A stretch of 64,000 nt of DNA, taken from JAKFEW01 sp036675505 (GTDB lineage: Bacteria > Cyanobacteriota > Sericytochromatia > S15B-MN24 > JAQBPE01). The notes beneath the pieces are model-generated. The model was not told the DNA's origin. It made no database searches and saw nothing but the letters and a program-made list of their open reading frames with translations. Both the position numbers and the translations under genes were made by a program. Positions within the stretch are counted from its first letter, which is position 1. Each line of letters starts with the position of its first letter. The stretch covers positions 1 to 64,000 of the forward strand of contig JAKFEW010000160.1 of the NCBI GenBank assembly GCA_036675505.1, read 5' to 3'. Below are positions 14,512-23,321 of the stretch, piece after piece.

Positions 14512-16998
14512 ATGACTCGCCGCAGCCTCGATGACCGCAGGGAACCAGCGCAGCTGGATCGCCGCGTGTTGTCCGCGGTCGCTCTATCACTGGCCGTTCT
14601 CGCGGCCGGCTGCAAAGCGCCGACGTCCCTCGGGCCGAACGCTGGCGGGGAAGACACGCTCAAACGGGCCAAGGGCGGCACGGCGAGCTTGCCCACCATC
14701 CAGACCCGCGAGCTCAGGCTCAAGGCGCGCGACGGCAGGGCGCTCAACGGCGTCGTCGTCCAGGTCGGCGGCAAGAACCTGATCGTGCGCAACGGCGTGG
14801 TCAACCTGCCGGACGAGGCCTGGCTCGAGGCCCAGAAGACCGGCCGGCTCGTGGTGATCGGCGCGGGCTTCCTGCCCCTCACGCTCTCGCTGGACGGCAG
14901 CGTGCCGGCCGAGATCGTGCTCACGCCCACCGAGGCCCTCGGCAAGCCGGGGATCGTCAGCCAGGCGGGCGGCACGCTGGGCTCGGCGGGCGACCAGGCG
15001 ATGATCACGATCCCCACGAACCTCCTGACCGGCGGCGACACCCCGATCACGGTCGGCACCTACCAGCCGACGCTCGAGGCGGACGTCCAGTCCGCGTTCA
15101 ACCGGGACGTCGCGGCTTTCCTCGAAGCGCGCAGCCGCGCGACGGGCGGGACGGCCACCGGCGGCGCATGCGGCGCACCCTTCGCTTGCGACCCCGTCAC
15201 GGCGGGCCTCGGCGTCGCCGTCACGATCGACGGTCCGGTCCAGGCCGGCGAGCTCAGCGTGTCGCTCGACCTCGCGAAGATGCTGAAAGGCTGGGACGGC
15301 AACGGCTCGCCGCCCGCGAGCTTCACCGAGGCCGAGCGGTCCGACGCGATCGCTGCGGCGCGCATCCTCGAGACCTTCCGCAACTTCGACGCCACCAACG
15401 ATCCGACCTGGCGTGCCACCATGCGCGACGCCTATGGCATCACGCTCGACAACACCCTGCTCACCTTCCCGGTGAAGCTGGGCGACGTCTCGGCGGTGGG
15501 TGGCATCGCGCGGGTGGAGGTCGACGGCCTGACCGTGCTCGGCGCACGCCTCGAGGTGACGGTGATCAGCGCCGAGGGCTCGGCCACGGCCGGCTCGCTG
15601 AGCAACGCCGTGCCGATCAGCCCCGGCGACGTGCCGCTCTCCATGATCCAGTCGAAGTTGCCGGATTACCTGGAGGCCTCGCGCCTGTCGCTCACGAACG
15701 GCAGCAGCGTGCCGTCCGGCAACGGCCCCGACGCGATCGTCTCGCTCGTGGCCAACAACGGCGGCCAGCTCTCGATCATGGACGACGACACCGACGTGGT
15801 CTTCTCGCCAGCCCAACTCCTGACCAACAACGGCGGCGCGCTCATCTCGAACGCGACCGGCGGCGTCGCGCTGATCGCCAACAACAGCGGCGGCCTGATT
15901 TCGAACAACAGCGGTGGCTTGATTTCCAACAACAGCGGCGGCGTCGTCAGCTCGAACGGCGGCGGCTTCGTCAGCAACAACAGCGGCGGGCTGGTGTCGA
16001 ACAACAGCGGCGGGCTCGTCTCGAACAACAGCGGCGGGTTCACGCCGCCCACCATCACCGGCTACCCGTTCTTCCCCTTCGAGCCCACGGCCGGCAAGTA
16101 CCAGCTGCTCCAGATCGGGCCGCCGGTGCCGAGCCCCGTGCGCGAGACCGCGGCCGGGCTGTTCGAGTACCTCTGGCCGAACCAGACGCGCGTCCGCGCC
16201 GTCATGGCGACCGGCGCGCCGATCACGGACTGGACGACCACCGATGGCAGCGGCGAGTTCACGCTCAAGCTGCCCGAGAACGTCCCGATCGTCTTCTTCC
16301 TGCAGGCCGAGCTGACGATTCGCGGCACGGACGGCCTGCCGCGCATGGCCTATTCGCTGGCCTTCGCGCCGGGCAAGAAGCGCACCACCGACGTGGCGGT
16401 CGACGCCAGCACGACGATGATCGCGACCTCGACGCTGCACCTGCTCGACTACATCCCACCGGAGTACGCCCGCCTGACCGGCCTCGCCGACTCCTTCGAG
16501 GCGCAGGTCAAGGCCGTGGTCGACCAGCTGCCGGACGGCGTCGACCTGAACGACGTGTCGGGCGGCGGCACGGCGGGCGGGGGCGGCAAGGCTCGCCCCT
16601 ATCAGGTGTTCCAGGCCACGAGCCCGTCGCCATCCACCTCGACTTCGCCGACGCCCACGGTCACGCCGACGCCGATCCCGACCGTCGATCCGAAAGTCCT
16701 CGAGGCCAAGAAGCAGATCGCGGCGATGAACTCGACTATCAACGCCATCGAGGGCCGCGTCCAGGAGCTCGAAGGCGCGTGGGCCGCCTTCAACCCATTC
16801 CTCTTCGGCAGCGACCTCGGCGACGCCGACAAGACCATCGACCAGGTGACGGCCGTCCGCATCGCGACCTCGACCACCCTACGCCGCGCCTACGATCCGA
16901 TGTACGGGTTCGCCACCGCGAGCCAGCTCCGTCCGATCTCCTACCGGGCGATCAACCCGGATTCGCCGCCCGTGACTTTCGACGTCCCTGCCCAATAG
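14512..16998 (+). CDS. Large lipoprotein with Asn-Ser-Gly-Gly repeats
   Basis: 828 residues with AGGAG at 14502-14506. A long basic leader precedes a lipobox (SLAVLAAGC, Cys34). A beta-rich, carboxypeptidase-regulatory-like segment comes first (about 65-145). A central part with no known domain has a Cys pair (GGACGAPFACDP). Tandem SNNSGG[LIV] repeats lie at about 437-510, then another Fn3/CarboxypepD-like segment (TTDGSGEFTLKLPENVPIVFFL). A Pro/Thr/Ser linker (SPSPSTSTSPTPTVTPTPIP) and a C-terminal helix (EAKKQIAAMNSTINAIEGRVQELEG) close it. It is probably a surface or adhesin-type structural protein, but I recognise no characterised family. Confidence 0.85.
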   Translation: MTRRSLDDRREPAQLDRRVLSAVALSLAVLAAGCKAPTSLGPNAGGEDTLKRAKGGTASLPTIQTRELRLKARDGRALNGVVVQVGGKNLIVRNGVVNLPDEAWLEAQKTGRLVVIGAGFLPLTLSLDGSVPAEIVLTPTEALGKPGIVSQAGGTLGSAGDQAMITIPTNLLTGGDTPITVGTYQPTLEADVQSAFNRDVAAFLEARSRATGGTATGGACGAPFACDPVTAGLGVAVTIDGPVQAGELSVSLDLAKMLKGWDGNGSPPASFTEAERSDAIAAARILETFRNFDATNDPTWRATMRDAYGITLDNTLLTFPVKLGDVSAVGGIARVEVDGLTVLGARLEVTVISAEGSATAGSLSNAVPISPGDVPLSMIQSKLPDYLEASRLSLTNGSSVPSGNGPDAIVSLVANNGGQLSIMDDDTDVVFSPAQLLTNNGGALISNATGGVALIANNSGGLISNNSGGLISNNSGGVVSSNGGGFVSNNSGGLVSNNSGGLVSNNSGGFTPPTITGYPFFPFEPTAGKYQLLQIGPPVPSPVRETAAGLFEYLWPNQTRVRAVMATGAPITDWTTTDGSGEFTLKLPENVPIVFFLQAELTIRGTDGLPRMAYSLAFAPGKKRTTDVAVDASTTMIATSTLHLLDYIPPEYARLTGLADSFEAQVKAVVDQLPDGVDLNDVSGGGTAGGGGKARPYQVFQATSPSPSTSTSPTPTVTPTPIPTVDPKVLEAKKQIAAMNSTINAIEGRVQELEGAWAAFNPFLFGSDLGDADKTIDQVTAVRIATSTTLRRAYDPMYGFATASQLRPISYRAINPDSPPVTFDVPAQ
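15820..16041 (+). repeat. In-frame tandem repeats encoding (S)NNSGG(L/V)(I/V)
   Basis: Roughly nine to ten copies of a 21-24-base unit encode TNNGGALI, SNATGGVALI, then ANNSGGLI, SNNSGGLI, SNNSGGVV and SNNSGGLV-type repeats. Asn, Gly and a regular beta-branched or Leu residue at fixed spacing suggest a short beta-solenoid, as in ice-binding or repeat-in-toxin-like stacks. Unit-to-unit identity is higher towards the 3' end, suggesting recent slippage. Confidence 0.85.
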
Positions 16999-17001
16999 CC
17001 C

Positions 17002-20000
17002 TCAGGGGACCGGCAGCACCACCGTCACCACTGCACCCGCGCCAGGCTGCGAGACGACCTGGATCCGGCCGCCATGCTTCTCGATCACGCGGCGGCAGAC
17101 CGAGAGGCCGAGCCCCTGGCCGGAGCCGACCCGCTTGGTGGTGAAGAACGGATCGAAGATGCGCCGCAGGACCTCGGGCGAGATGCCCGCGCCGTCGTCG
17201 GTGACCGCGAGGACCAGGCCCACGAGCTCGCGCCGCAGCGTGACGTGCACCTGGCCTGCACCGGGACGCTCGCGGATCGCGTCAGCCGCATTCAGGAGCA
17301 GCTGGACGACCACCTGCCTGAGCTCGGCCGCGTCGCCGAGCACGCCCGGCGCGTCCGCGAGCTCGGCGCTCACCTCGATGCCGTCGAGCTCATGCTGGCG
17401 CTCGACCATCGCGAGGGTATCCTCCACGATCGCACGCACGTCGAGCGTCTGGTAGGCCGCCTGCGGCGGCTTCGAGTACTTGAGCAGCGCCTGGACGATC
17501 TCCATGCAGCGCCGGGCGCCCTCCTCGATCAGCGTCAGGCTGTCGATCGTCTCGGGATCCTCCGCATCGAGCTTGAGCAGCTGGGCGTTCGTCAGCACGG
17601 CGCCCAGCGGGTTGTTGATCTCGTGGGCGACGCCCGCCGCCAGCGTGCCGACCGTCGCGAGCTTCTCGGTCTCGAGCAGCTGGGCCTGGGTCTCCGTCAG
17701 CTCGCGCATGGCCGCCTGGAGCGCCTGGGTGCGCTCCTGGACCTTGGCCTCGAGGCCGAGGTTGAGCTCCTTGATGGTCTCGTAGGCCTGCGCGTTCTGG
17801 AGCATCAGCGCGACCTGGGCGGCGATCGCGGTCAGCACGTCGAGGTCGTGGCGGCCGAAGGTCTTGTTGGCGGTCGAGGAGCTCACGTAGATCAGCCCGA
17901 TCAGGTGTTCGTCGAGCACGAGCGGCACGCACATGACCGAGCGCACGTTGCGGATCATGAGGCTCGCCTTCTGTTGCAGCTCCTCGTCCTGGCCGATGTC
18001 GAGGATCGTGAGCGGCAGCCGGTCGGCGCGCACGCGCGCGATCACGCTGCGGCTGACCACGACCTCCGCGAGCGCCCGGCCCTCGCGGTCGAGGCTCGCG
18101 CGGCAGGCGAGATCGTCGCCGAAGAAGACGTAACCATGCTCGCCGCGCGTCACGGCGAGCACCTGCCGCAGCGCGAGCCCGAGCAGGCGATCGACGTCGA
18201 GGGTGCCGGCCAGGGCGCGCGTCAGGTCGCCGATCAGCTCGAGCCGCTCGGTCTTTCGGCGCGAGTCCTCCTCGAGCACGGCGTTGCGCAGCGCGACGCC
18301 GGCGTGGCGCGCCATGCGCTCGAGCGCCGCGATCTCGGCCTCGCCGAGGCCCTGCCAGGGCACCGGGCGATCGCCGTACAGGCAGCCCAGCACCCGCTCG
18401 ACGCCGTCGCCGCCGGTGGTCTTGATCGGCACGCACAGCACGCCGCGCACGCCGCGGTCGCGCACCTCGGGCAGGTCACGCCAGGCGGGCTCGGCGAGCG
18501 CGTCCGGCACCCATACGGTGCCGCCGGTCGCGAGCACCCGTTCGATCACGCCGGCGCAGGGCGCGTCGGGGCCGAGCACGGTGAGCGCCTCGGGGTCGGC
18601 CCGACGGTCGCGCAGGCGCGGCTCGCCGTTCTCGCCGACCACGTAGGCCATCGAGCGCCCGGCGCGCGCATGGCGCCGGAAGGTCTCGTTCAGGCGGGCG
18701 ATCAGGTCATCCGGGGTCGCGCCCGCGGCGATCAGGTCGAGCACGTCGGCGGCGGCGTCCGTGCTGCGGGCAGGCATGCATCCCGTCACCATCGTCCGGA
18801 TGACCGGCGCCGTTTCGGCGACGGTCACGTCGCCCGAGGCCGGCTCGAGCACGCGGGAGCGCTCCTCCCAGCTCAGGAAGTCGCGCCGGCCGGACTCGCC
18901 GAGCTGCTCGAGGTAGATCGTCAGGTGGGCCACGGCCTGGGCGCGGTACGCGTCGGCCGAGGCCGGATCGGGGGTGACGGCGCCGAGGCCGCCGAGCGCG
19001 AGCGCCCGGTGGTGCGGGCTGCCCAGCGCGTCCCCGCGCGCGAGCGCCAGCCCGTAGGCCTCGCCGGCCGCCGTGAGGTCGCCGGTGAGGCGCAGCAGCT
19101 CACCTCGCTGGAAGACGATCTCGGCCTGTACGAGCGCGAGCCCGGTCGCCTCCGCGAGCTCCCAGGCCTCGGACAGCATGCCGTTGGCGGCGGCGAAGGC
19201 GCCGCGGAAGCCCTCGGCACGCGCCTGGGCCACCAGCGCCCGTGCCCGCGTGGCAGGCCGCGACGCCGGCGTGGCTGCAGCCAACACCTCCCGCACCAAC
19301 ACCTCGGCGCGCTCGCGCTCGCCGAGCCGCCAGACCGCCTCGGCGAGCAACAAGGCGAACAGGTCGGCCTCGGCGCGCGCGCCGAGCTTCCCGGCGAGCG
19401 CGCGGCCGCTCTGCGCGACGCCGGCGGCGCGCGCGAGCTTGCCGAGGAATAGCAGCGCGCGGGCGAGCGCCAGGTGGACGGTCAGGGCGAGGTGCTCATC
19501 GCCGAGCTCGCTGGCCCGATCGAGGGCCTGGTCGAGCAAGCGCAGCGCGTCGTTCGCGTAGCCCAGGTGCAGCGAGGCGAGCGCCCGCACGGCCTGCGCG
19601 CGGACCCAGCAGGCGCCGATCGCCCGGGCCTCCGGCGTATGCCGGTTGCCTTCCGCGCGGGCCGGCTCGTCGTCGCCCGCCAGCCGGCCGAGGGCCGCCT
19701 CGAACAGCCCCATCTCGCCCAGCACGGCGGCCAGCGCGGTGTCGGCCTCGACGATCGCGGCGGTGCGGCCCAGGGCGATCGCCCAGGTCCGGGCGCGCTG
19801 ATGCGCCTCGCGCGCCTCGCCGAAGCGCTCGCGGGAGCGCGCCAGCTCCGCGAGGGTGGAAGCCGCCTCGTACGCCACGGCTGCATGGCCGACCGCCTCG
19901 CTGGCTTGCAGCGCCTCCGACAGCGCCATCTCGGCCCGCTCGGGCTCGCCGCCCGACTCGGCCGCCAGCCCGCGGGCCAGCACCAGCCGGACTTCGGCAT

Positions 20001-22176
20001 CCACGACCGCGCGCAGCAGCGGGTCGGCCGCCTCGGCCCGCGTCTCGACGGCCTGGGTGGCGTGGCGGCGCGCCTGGGCCCAGTCCCCCATCTGCCCGGT
20101 GAGCCCGGCGAGCGCCGCGAAGAGCCGGCCGCGGTCGGCGGGGTCCTCGGCGCACGCCACGGCGCGTCGGAAGGCGGCATCCGCCCCCGCATAGTCGCTG
20201 ACCGCCAGCCGCGCCAGGCCGAGCAGCCAATCGCGGGCCGGCCCCGCGTCATCGGTCGCCTCACAACTGGCGACCAGGCGCTCGGCCTCGGCCGGCTCGC
20301 CGCGATCGAGCGCCAGGAAGGCCAGCGCGCGCAGGAGCAAGGGCCGCGACGCGTCGTCTGGCGCCGCGACCGCGAGCGCCGCCGCGGCGAGGTCGCCCGC
20401 GGCGGCCGTCGCCCCCATGGCGAGCAGGTAGCGGACCGCGGCCGTCGCGAGCACCGGCGCGAGGCCCTCGGGGCCGCCGACCAGGGCATGGCGCACGCGC
20501 TCGCCGGGCGGCAGCGCCGCCACCGCCGCGAGCCGGCGGTGCCAGCGCAGCGCGTCGCCCGGCGACATCTCCGCCCGGATCGCCGCGGCGTCCTCGGGCA
20601 GCACGAACTCCACGCGGCCGCCGCGCTCGAAGAGCCAGCCACAGTCGAGGGCGCGCTCGAGCAACTCGAAGAACGCGGCGTCGGCCATCTCCATGAGGCC
20701 ATGGAGCGTGGCGACGTCGCCGGCGCCCCCCATGGTCGCGAACGCGCGCAGCAGCTCGCGCACGCCTTCGGGCATCAACGCCGGCGTGCCGGCCAACCGG
20801 CGCTGGATCCAGCGGTACACGCGCGGGCGCTCACCTTGGGTGGCTTCCCACAGCGCATCGGCCACGCCGATGTCGGGGCCGCCACCATAGGCCCGCGCGA
20901 GCTGGATGGTCTCCTCGCGGTCCAGCGGCTTCGCGCCGATCGCGGCCTCGGCGCGTTCGTCCACGACCGGGTTGCGGCCGGCCAGCACGAGCAAGCAAGG
21001 CATGCCGGCATCTTGCGCGACCAGATGATCGACCCAGGCCGCCGTGAGCTCGTCGGCGGCGTCGAAGGCCGTCAGGGCCACCACCAGGGGGCCGTGGCCG
21101 CGCACCCGGCGCAGCTCCTCGTCGATCGCCCGGAACAGGCGAGCGCGGGCGGCCGCGGGGGGCAACGCGGGCAACGCGCCGGTGGACGGCGGAGAATCCG
21201 GCGCCGCCAGCGCATGGAGCGCCGGCGACAGCGCCTCGCCGCGCCGGACGCGCAGCTGGACCATGAGCTCGCGCAGCGCGGCGCCCACGGCGTCGGCGCC
21301 ACGGCAACGCCCGGCCAGCACGTCCACGCCGGCTGGCCCCCACTCCGCGGCCAGCGCGTCGAAGAGCTCTTCCTGGAAGGCGCCCTCGGTGCCGTCGAGG
21401 CGCACGCAGACGAGGCGATAGTCCGCCGCGGCCAGCTGGAGCGCGTCGCCGAGCTCGGCGAGCTCGGCCTCGCGGCCGAGCAGCGAGGCCGGGGCGGGCA
21501 AGCGGATCGTGGGCGCCGGCCAGCCGAGCGCGGCGAGGGCGCTCGCCAGCCGGTCGCCCGCATACGGGCCGCTGGCGGCGAGGGCCTCGAGGGCGATCGC
21601 CACCGGGTGCCCGGGCGCAGGCGGCTCGGCGAGCCAGGGCCTGAACGCGGCCGCCAGGGCCTGGATGTCCGCGAGGCGCAGCGCCTCGCCGCCCGCGAGC
21701 TGGTCGCTCGGCGCGAGATCGGGCGCGAGCCAGCGGCAGGACCCGAGGTCGGCCTGCCAGATCAGCGACTCCGGGCGGAACCGCAGGCCGGTCACGCGCC
21801 CCTGGTGGGCGCGGCCGAGCGTGTCGAGCAGCGCCGCGAGCAACCCGGCGGCGGCGTCGGGCCCGAGCGCCGGGGCTGTGCCGATCGCCTCAAGCTCCGG
21901 CGCGGCGACCCAGCAGGCCGGCGCGGAGCCTGCGCGCATCTGGGCGATCGTCAGGCCGGGCAGCACCGGCAGCGCGAGCCGCGTCAAGCGCCAGAGCCGC
22001 TGCGCGAGGCGCACGCGTCCCCCCACGCCGGCCGGCTGGTCGAAGCGCTTGAGCAGCTGGGGCGCGAGGCCGACGGCCGCCGGCGCCACGAGCGCGAGCG
22101 TGCCCGAGCCATCCCGGCCCAGGGACGTTTCGCGGTCGTTGGAGGTGGCGGGAGGCTCGGCGCCGACAGGGTTCAT
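17002..22176 (-). CDS. Giant hybrid sensor histidine kinase (degenerate kinase-like, AAA-like, TPR, GAF-GAF, HisKA-HATPase)
   Basis: 1724 residues. Residues about 20-225 resemble an eroded Ser/Thr-kinase-like domain. About 235-520 is an AAA/STAND-like region (LLGREAELAELGDAL) whose P-loop position reads VRLDGTEGAFQ, lacking the GKS/T of Walker A. About 540-1050 is Ala/Leu-rich TPR-like repeats. GAF domains follow near 1130-1290 and 1305-1445. A coiled coil leads to HisKA, with the H-box GVAHEINNPLG (His near 1518), then a HATPase with N-box QLLLNAADAI and G-boxes DDGAGI and GSGQGLGLS. No receiver domain or partner regulator lies nearby. The kinase core looks active; the N-terminal enzymatic modules look dead. 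It follows the SIR2-like gene by 33 bases. Confidence 0.92.
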   Translation of the reverse strand: MNPVGAEPPATSNDRETSLGRDGSGTLALVAPAAVGLAPQLLKRFDQPAGVGGRVRLAQRLWRLTRLALPVLPGLTIAQMRAGSAPACWVAAPELEAIGTAPALGPDAAAGLLAALLDTLGRAHQGRVTGLRFRPESLIWQADLGSCRWLAPDLAPSDQLAGGEALRLADIQALAAAFRPWLAEPPAPGHPVAIALEALAASGPYAGDRLASALAALGWPAPTIRLPAPASLLGREAELAELGDALQLAAADYRLVCVRLDGTEGAFQEELFDALAAEWGPAGVDVLAGRCRGADAVGAALRELMVQLRVRRGEALSPALHALAAPDSPPSTGALPALPPAAARARLFRAIDEELRRVRGHGPLVVALTAFDAADELTAAWVDHLVAQDAGMPCLLVLAGRNPVVDERAEAAIGAKPLDREETIQLARAYGGGPDIGVADALWEATQGERPRVYRWIQRRLAGTPALMPEGVRELLRAFATMGGAGDVATLHGLMEMADAAFFELLERALDCGWLFERGGRVEFVLPEDAAAIRAEMSPGDALRWHRRLAAVAALPPGERVRHALVGGPEGLAPVLATAAVRYLLAMGATAAAGDLAAAALAVAAPDDASRPLLLRALAFLALDRGEPAEAERLVASCEATDDAGPARDWLLGLARLAVSDYAGADAAFRRAVACAEDPADRGRLFAALAGLTGQMGDWAQARRHATQAVETRAEAADPLLRAVVDAEVRLVLARGLAAESGGEPERAEMALSEALQASEAVGHAAVAYEAASTLAELARSRERFGEAREAHQRARTWAIALGRTAAIVEADTALAAVLGEMGLFEAALGRLAGDDEPARAEGNRHTPEARAIGACWVRAQAVRALASLHLGYANDALRLLDQALDRASELGDEHLALTVHLALARALLFLGKLARAAGVAQSGRALAGKLGARAEADLFALLLAEAVWRLGERERAEVLVREVLAAATPASRPATRARALVAQARAEGFRGAFAAANGMLSEAWELAEATGLALVQAEIVFQRGELLRLTGDLTAAGEAYGLALARGDALGSPHHRALALGGLGAVTPDPASADAYRAQAVAHLTIYLEQLGESGRRDFLSWEERSRVLEPASGDVTVAETAPVIRTMVTGCMPARSTDAAADVLDLIAAGATPDDLIARLNETFRRHARAGRSMAYVVGENGEPRLRDRRADPEALTVLGPDAPCAGVIERVLATGGTVWVPDALAEPAWRDLPEVRDRGVRGVLCVPIKTTGGDGVERVLGCLYGDRPVPWQGLGEAEIAALERMARHAGVALRNAVLEEDSRRKTERLELIGDLTRALAGTLDVDRLLGLALRQVLAVTRGEHGYVFFGDDLACRASLDREGRALAEVVVSRSVIARVRADRLPLTILDIGQDEELQQKASLMIRNVRSVMCVPLVLDEHLIGLIYVSSSTANKTFGRHDLDVLTAIAAQVALMLQNAQAYETIKELNLGLEAKVQERTQALQAAMRELTETQAQLLETEKLATVGTLAAGVAHEINNPLGAVLTNAQLLKLDAEDPETIDSLTLIEEGARRCMEIVQALLKYSKPPQAAYQTLDVRAIVEDTLAMVERQHELDGIEVSAELADAPGVLGDAAELRQVVVQLLLNAADAIRERPGAGQVHVTLRRELVGLVLAVTDDGAGISPEVLRRIFDPFFTTKRVGSGQGLGLSVCRRVIEKHGGRIQVVSQPGAGAVVTVVLPVP

Positions 22177-22209
22177 CAGGATCTAATCTACCCATCGCCC
22201 GCGCGCGGC

Positions 22210-23274
22210 CTACTCCGAGGGGAAGCGGTGCTCGGGCAGGTCCGCGGACTCCGGTGCCGGGCGCCCCTCGCGCTCGGCGACGAAGCCCTCGAAGCCGCCC
22301 CAGCGGAACGTCACGCCGCCGGGGAACAGGCGCTCGTAGCGCCCGGCGATGGTGGCGTCCTTCGCCTGGTCATGGCGCTTGAGCACCACGACCACGTTCG
22401 GGGCGAAGCCGAAAAAGGCGCGGAAGAGCATGTAGCGGATGTTCGCGTCGGCCTCGCCCAGCGAGTACCCGATGAAGATCACCTCATGGGCCTGCGCGAG
22501 CTCCCACTCGGCCTTCTTCCAAAGGCCCGACAGGAACGGCGATGGCGGCACCTTGACCGGCGTGGGCGGCACGATCAACACGTTCATGCGGCCCGCGCAG
22601 GTCGGGCAGTCCTGCGGCTCGCCGACGCGCGCATGCGCGACGCGCAGCGTGGAAGAGCAGGCCGGGCAGTACATCCAATCGAGCGAGCCGTGCAGCTTGA
22701 AGAGCTTGATCGGGCGGCCCTCGCCCATCGGCTCGGCCGGCCCCGGCGATGCGGCCTGCAAGGGCTCGCCGGGCGCGTCGCGCAGGAAGTCCATGCCGAA
22801 CACCGGCGCGCAACAGGCGGTGCGCAGGCCCTCGTCGAGCAGCAGGTCGTAGTTGAGCGTCATCAGCACCACGTCCTGCTCCGGCAGCTTGGCGGCCAGG
22901 CGGCGGTAGAGACCGGCGTCGTCGTCGTGATCGCTGGCCACGCCGACGGTCTCGCCGATGTAGTCGTAGATGCAGGCCATCAGCTCCTCGCGGCAGCGCG
23001 TGAGGTCCGAGATCGACCAGCGCTGGCCGAGCGGCTCGCCGCGGGCGAGCGCGGTGTCGAGCAGCGCCATCAGCTCCTCGATCGTGGGCAGGTGCGTGCC
23101 GCCCTTGAAGCCCCAGCTCGCGAGGAAGCGCTCGAGCATGGGATAGGCCGCCTGCCGGCGCTGCATCCCGCGCGGCAACAGCTCCGCGTTCGTGGGCGCG
23201 GCCGGTGACTCCGCGGCGCTCGCGCCCGCGCCGAAGAAGTAAATCGTCTTGCGTCGCGGCGGGGTGGCGGACAT
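22210..23274 (-). CDS. SIR2-like NAD-binding domain protein
   Basis: 354 residues. The nucleotide-binding loop FFGAGASAAES is at residues 13-23, LNYDLLLDEG near 140, KLHGSLDW near 190 and FIGYSLGEADANIRYML near 275, all marks of the SIR2-like (SIR2_2) superfamily. A Cx2C...Cx2C zinc ribbon (YCPACSS and DCPTCAG) lies between them, as in true sirtuins. Family members are NAD-dependent deacylases or, in defence systems, NAD hydrolases. It lies 33 bases upstream of the giant sensor kinase on the same strand, so the two are probably one transcript. No other known defence gene is adjacent. Confidence 0.85.
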   Translation of the reverse strand: MSATPPRRKTIYFFGAGASAAESPAAPTNAELLPRGMQRRQAAYPMLERFLASWGFKGGTHLPTIEELMALLDTALARGEPLGQRWSISDLTRCREELMACIYDYIGETVGVASDHDDDAGLYRRLAAKLPEQDVVLMTLNYDLLLDEGLRTACCAPVFGMDFLRDAPGEPLQAASPGPAEPMGEGRPIKLFKLHGSLDWMYCPACSSTLRVAHARVGEPQDCPTCAGRMNVLIVPPTPVKVPPSPFLSGLWKKAEWELAQAHEVIFIGYSLGEADANIRYMLFRAFFGFAPNVVVVLKRHDQAKDATIAGRYERLFPGGVTFRWGGFEGFVAEREGRPAPESADLPEHRFPSE

Positions 23275-23321
23275 AGGCTAAAATAAAGTCTAGCACGCCC
23301 GATCGTTGAAAGAGGACCCGT

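Noticed and set aside
15820..16041. CRISPR-like repeats
   Set aside because: The repeats are in frame inside a gene, without unique spacers.
19474..23208. 1244-residue plus-strand frame opposite the sensor kinase and SIR2-like gene
   Set aside because: It crosses two real genes on the other strand and has Arg/Gly/His-rich low-complexity composition without any domain.
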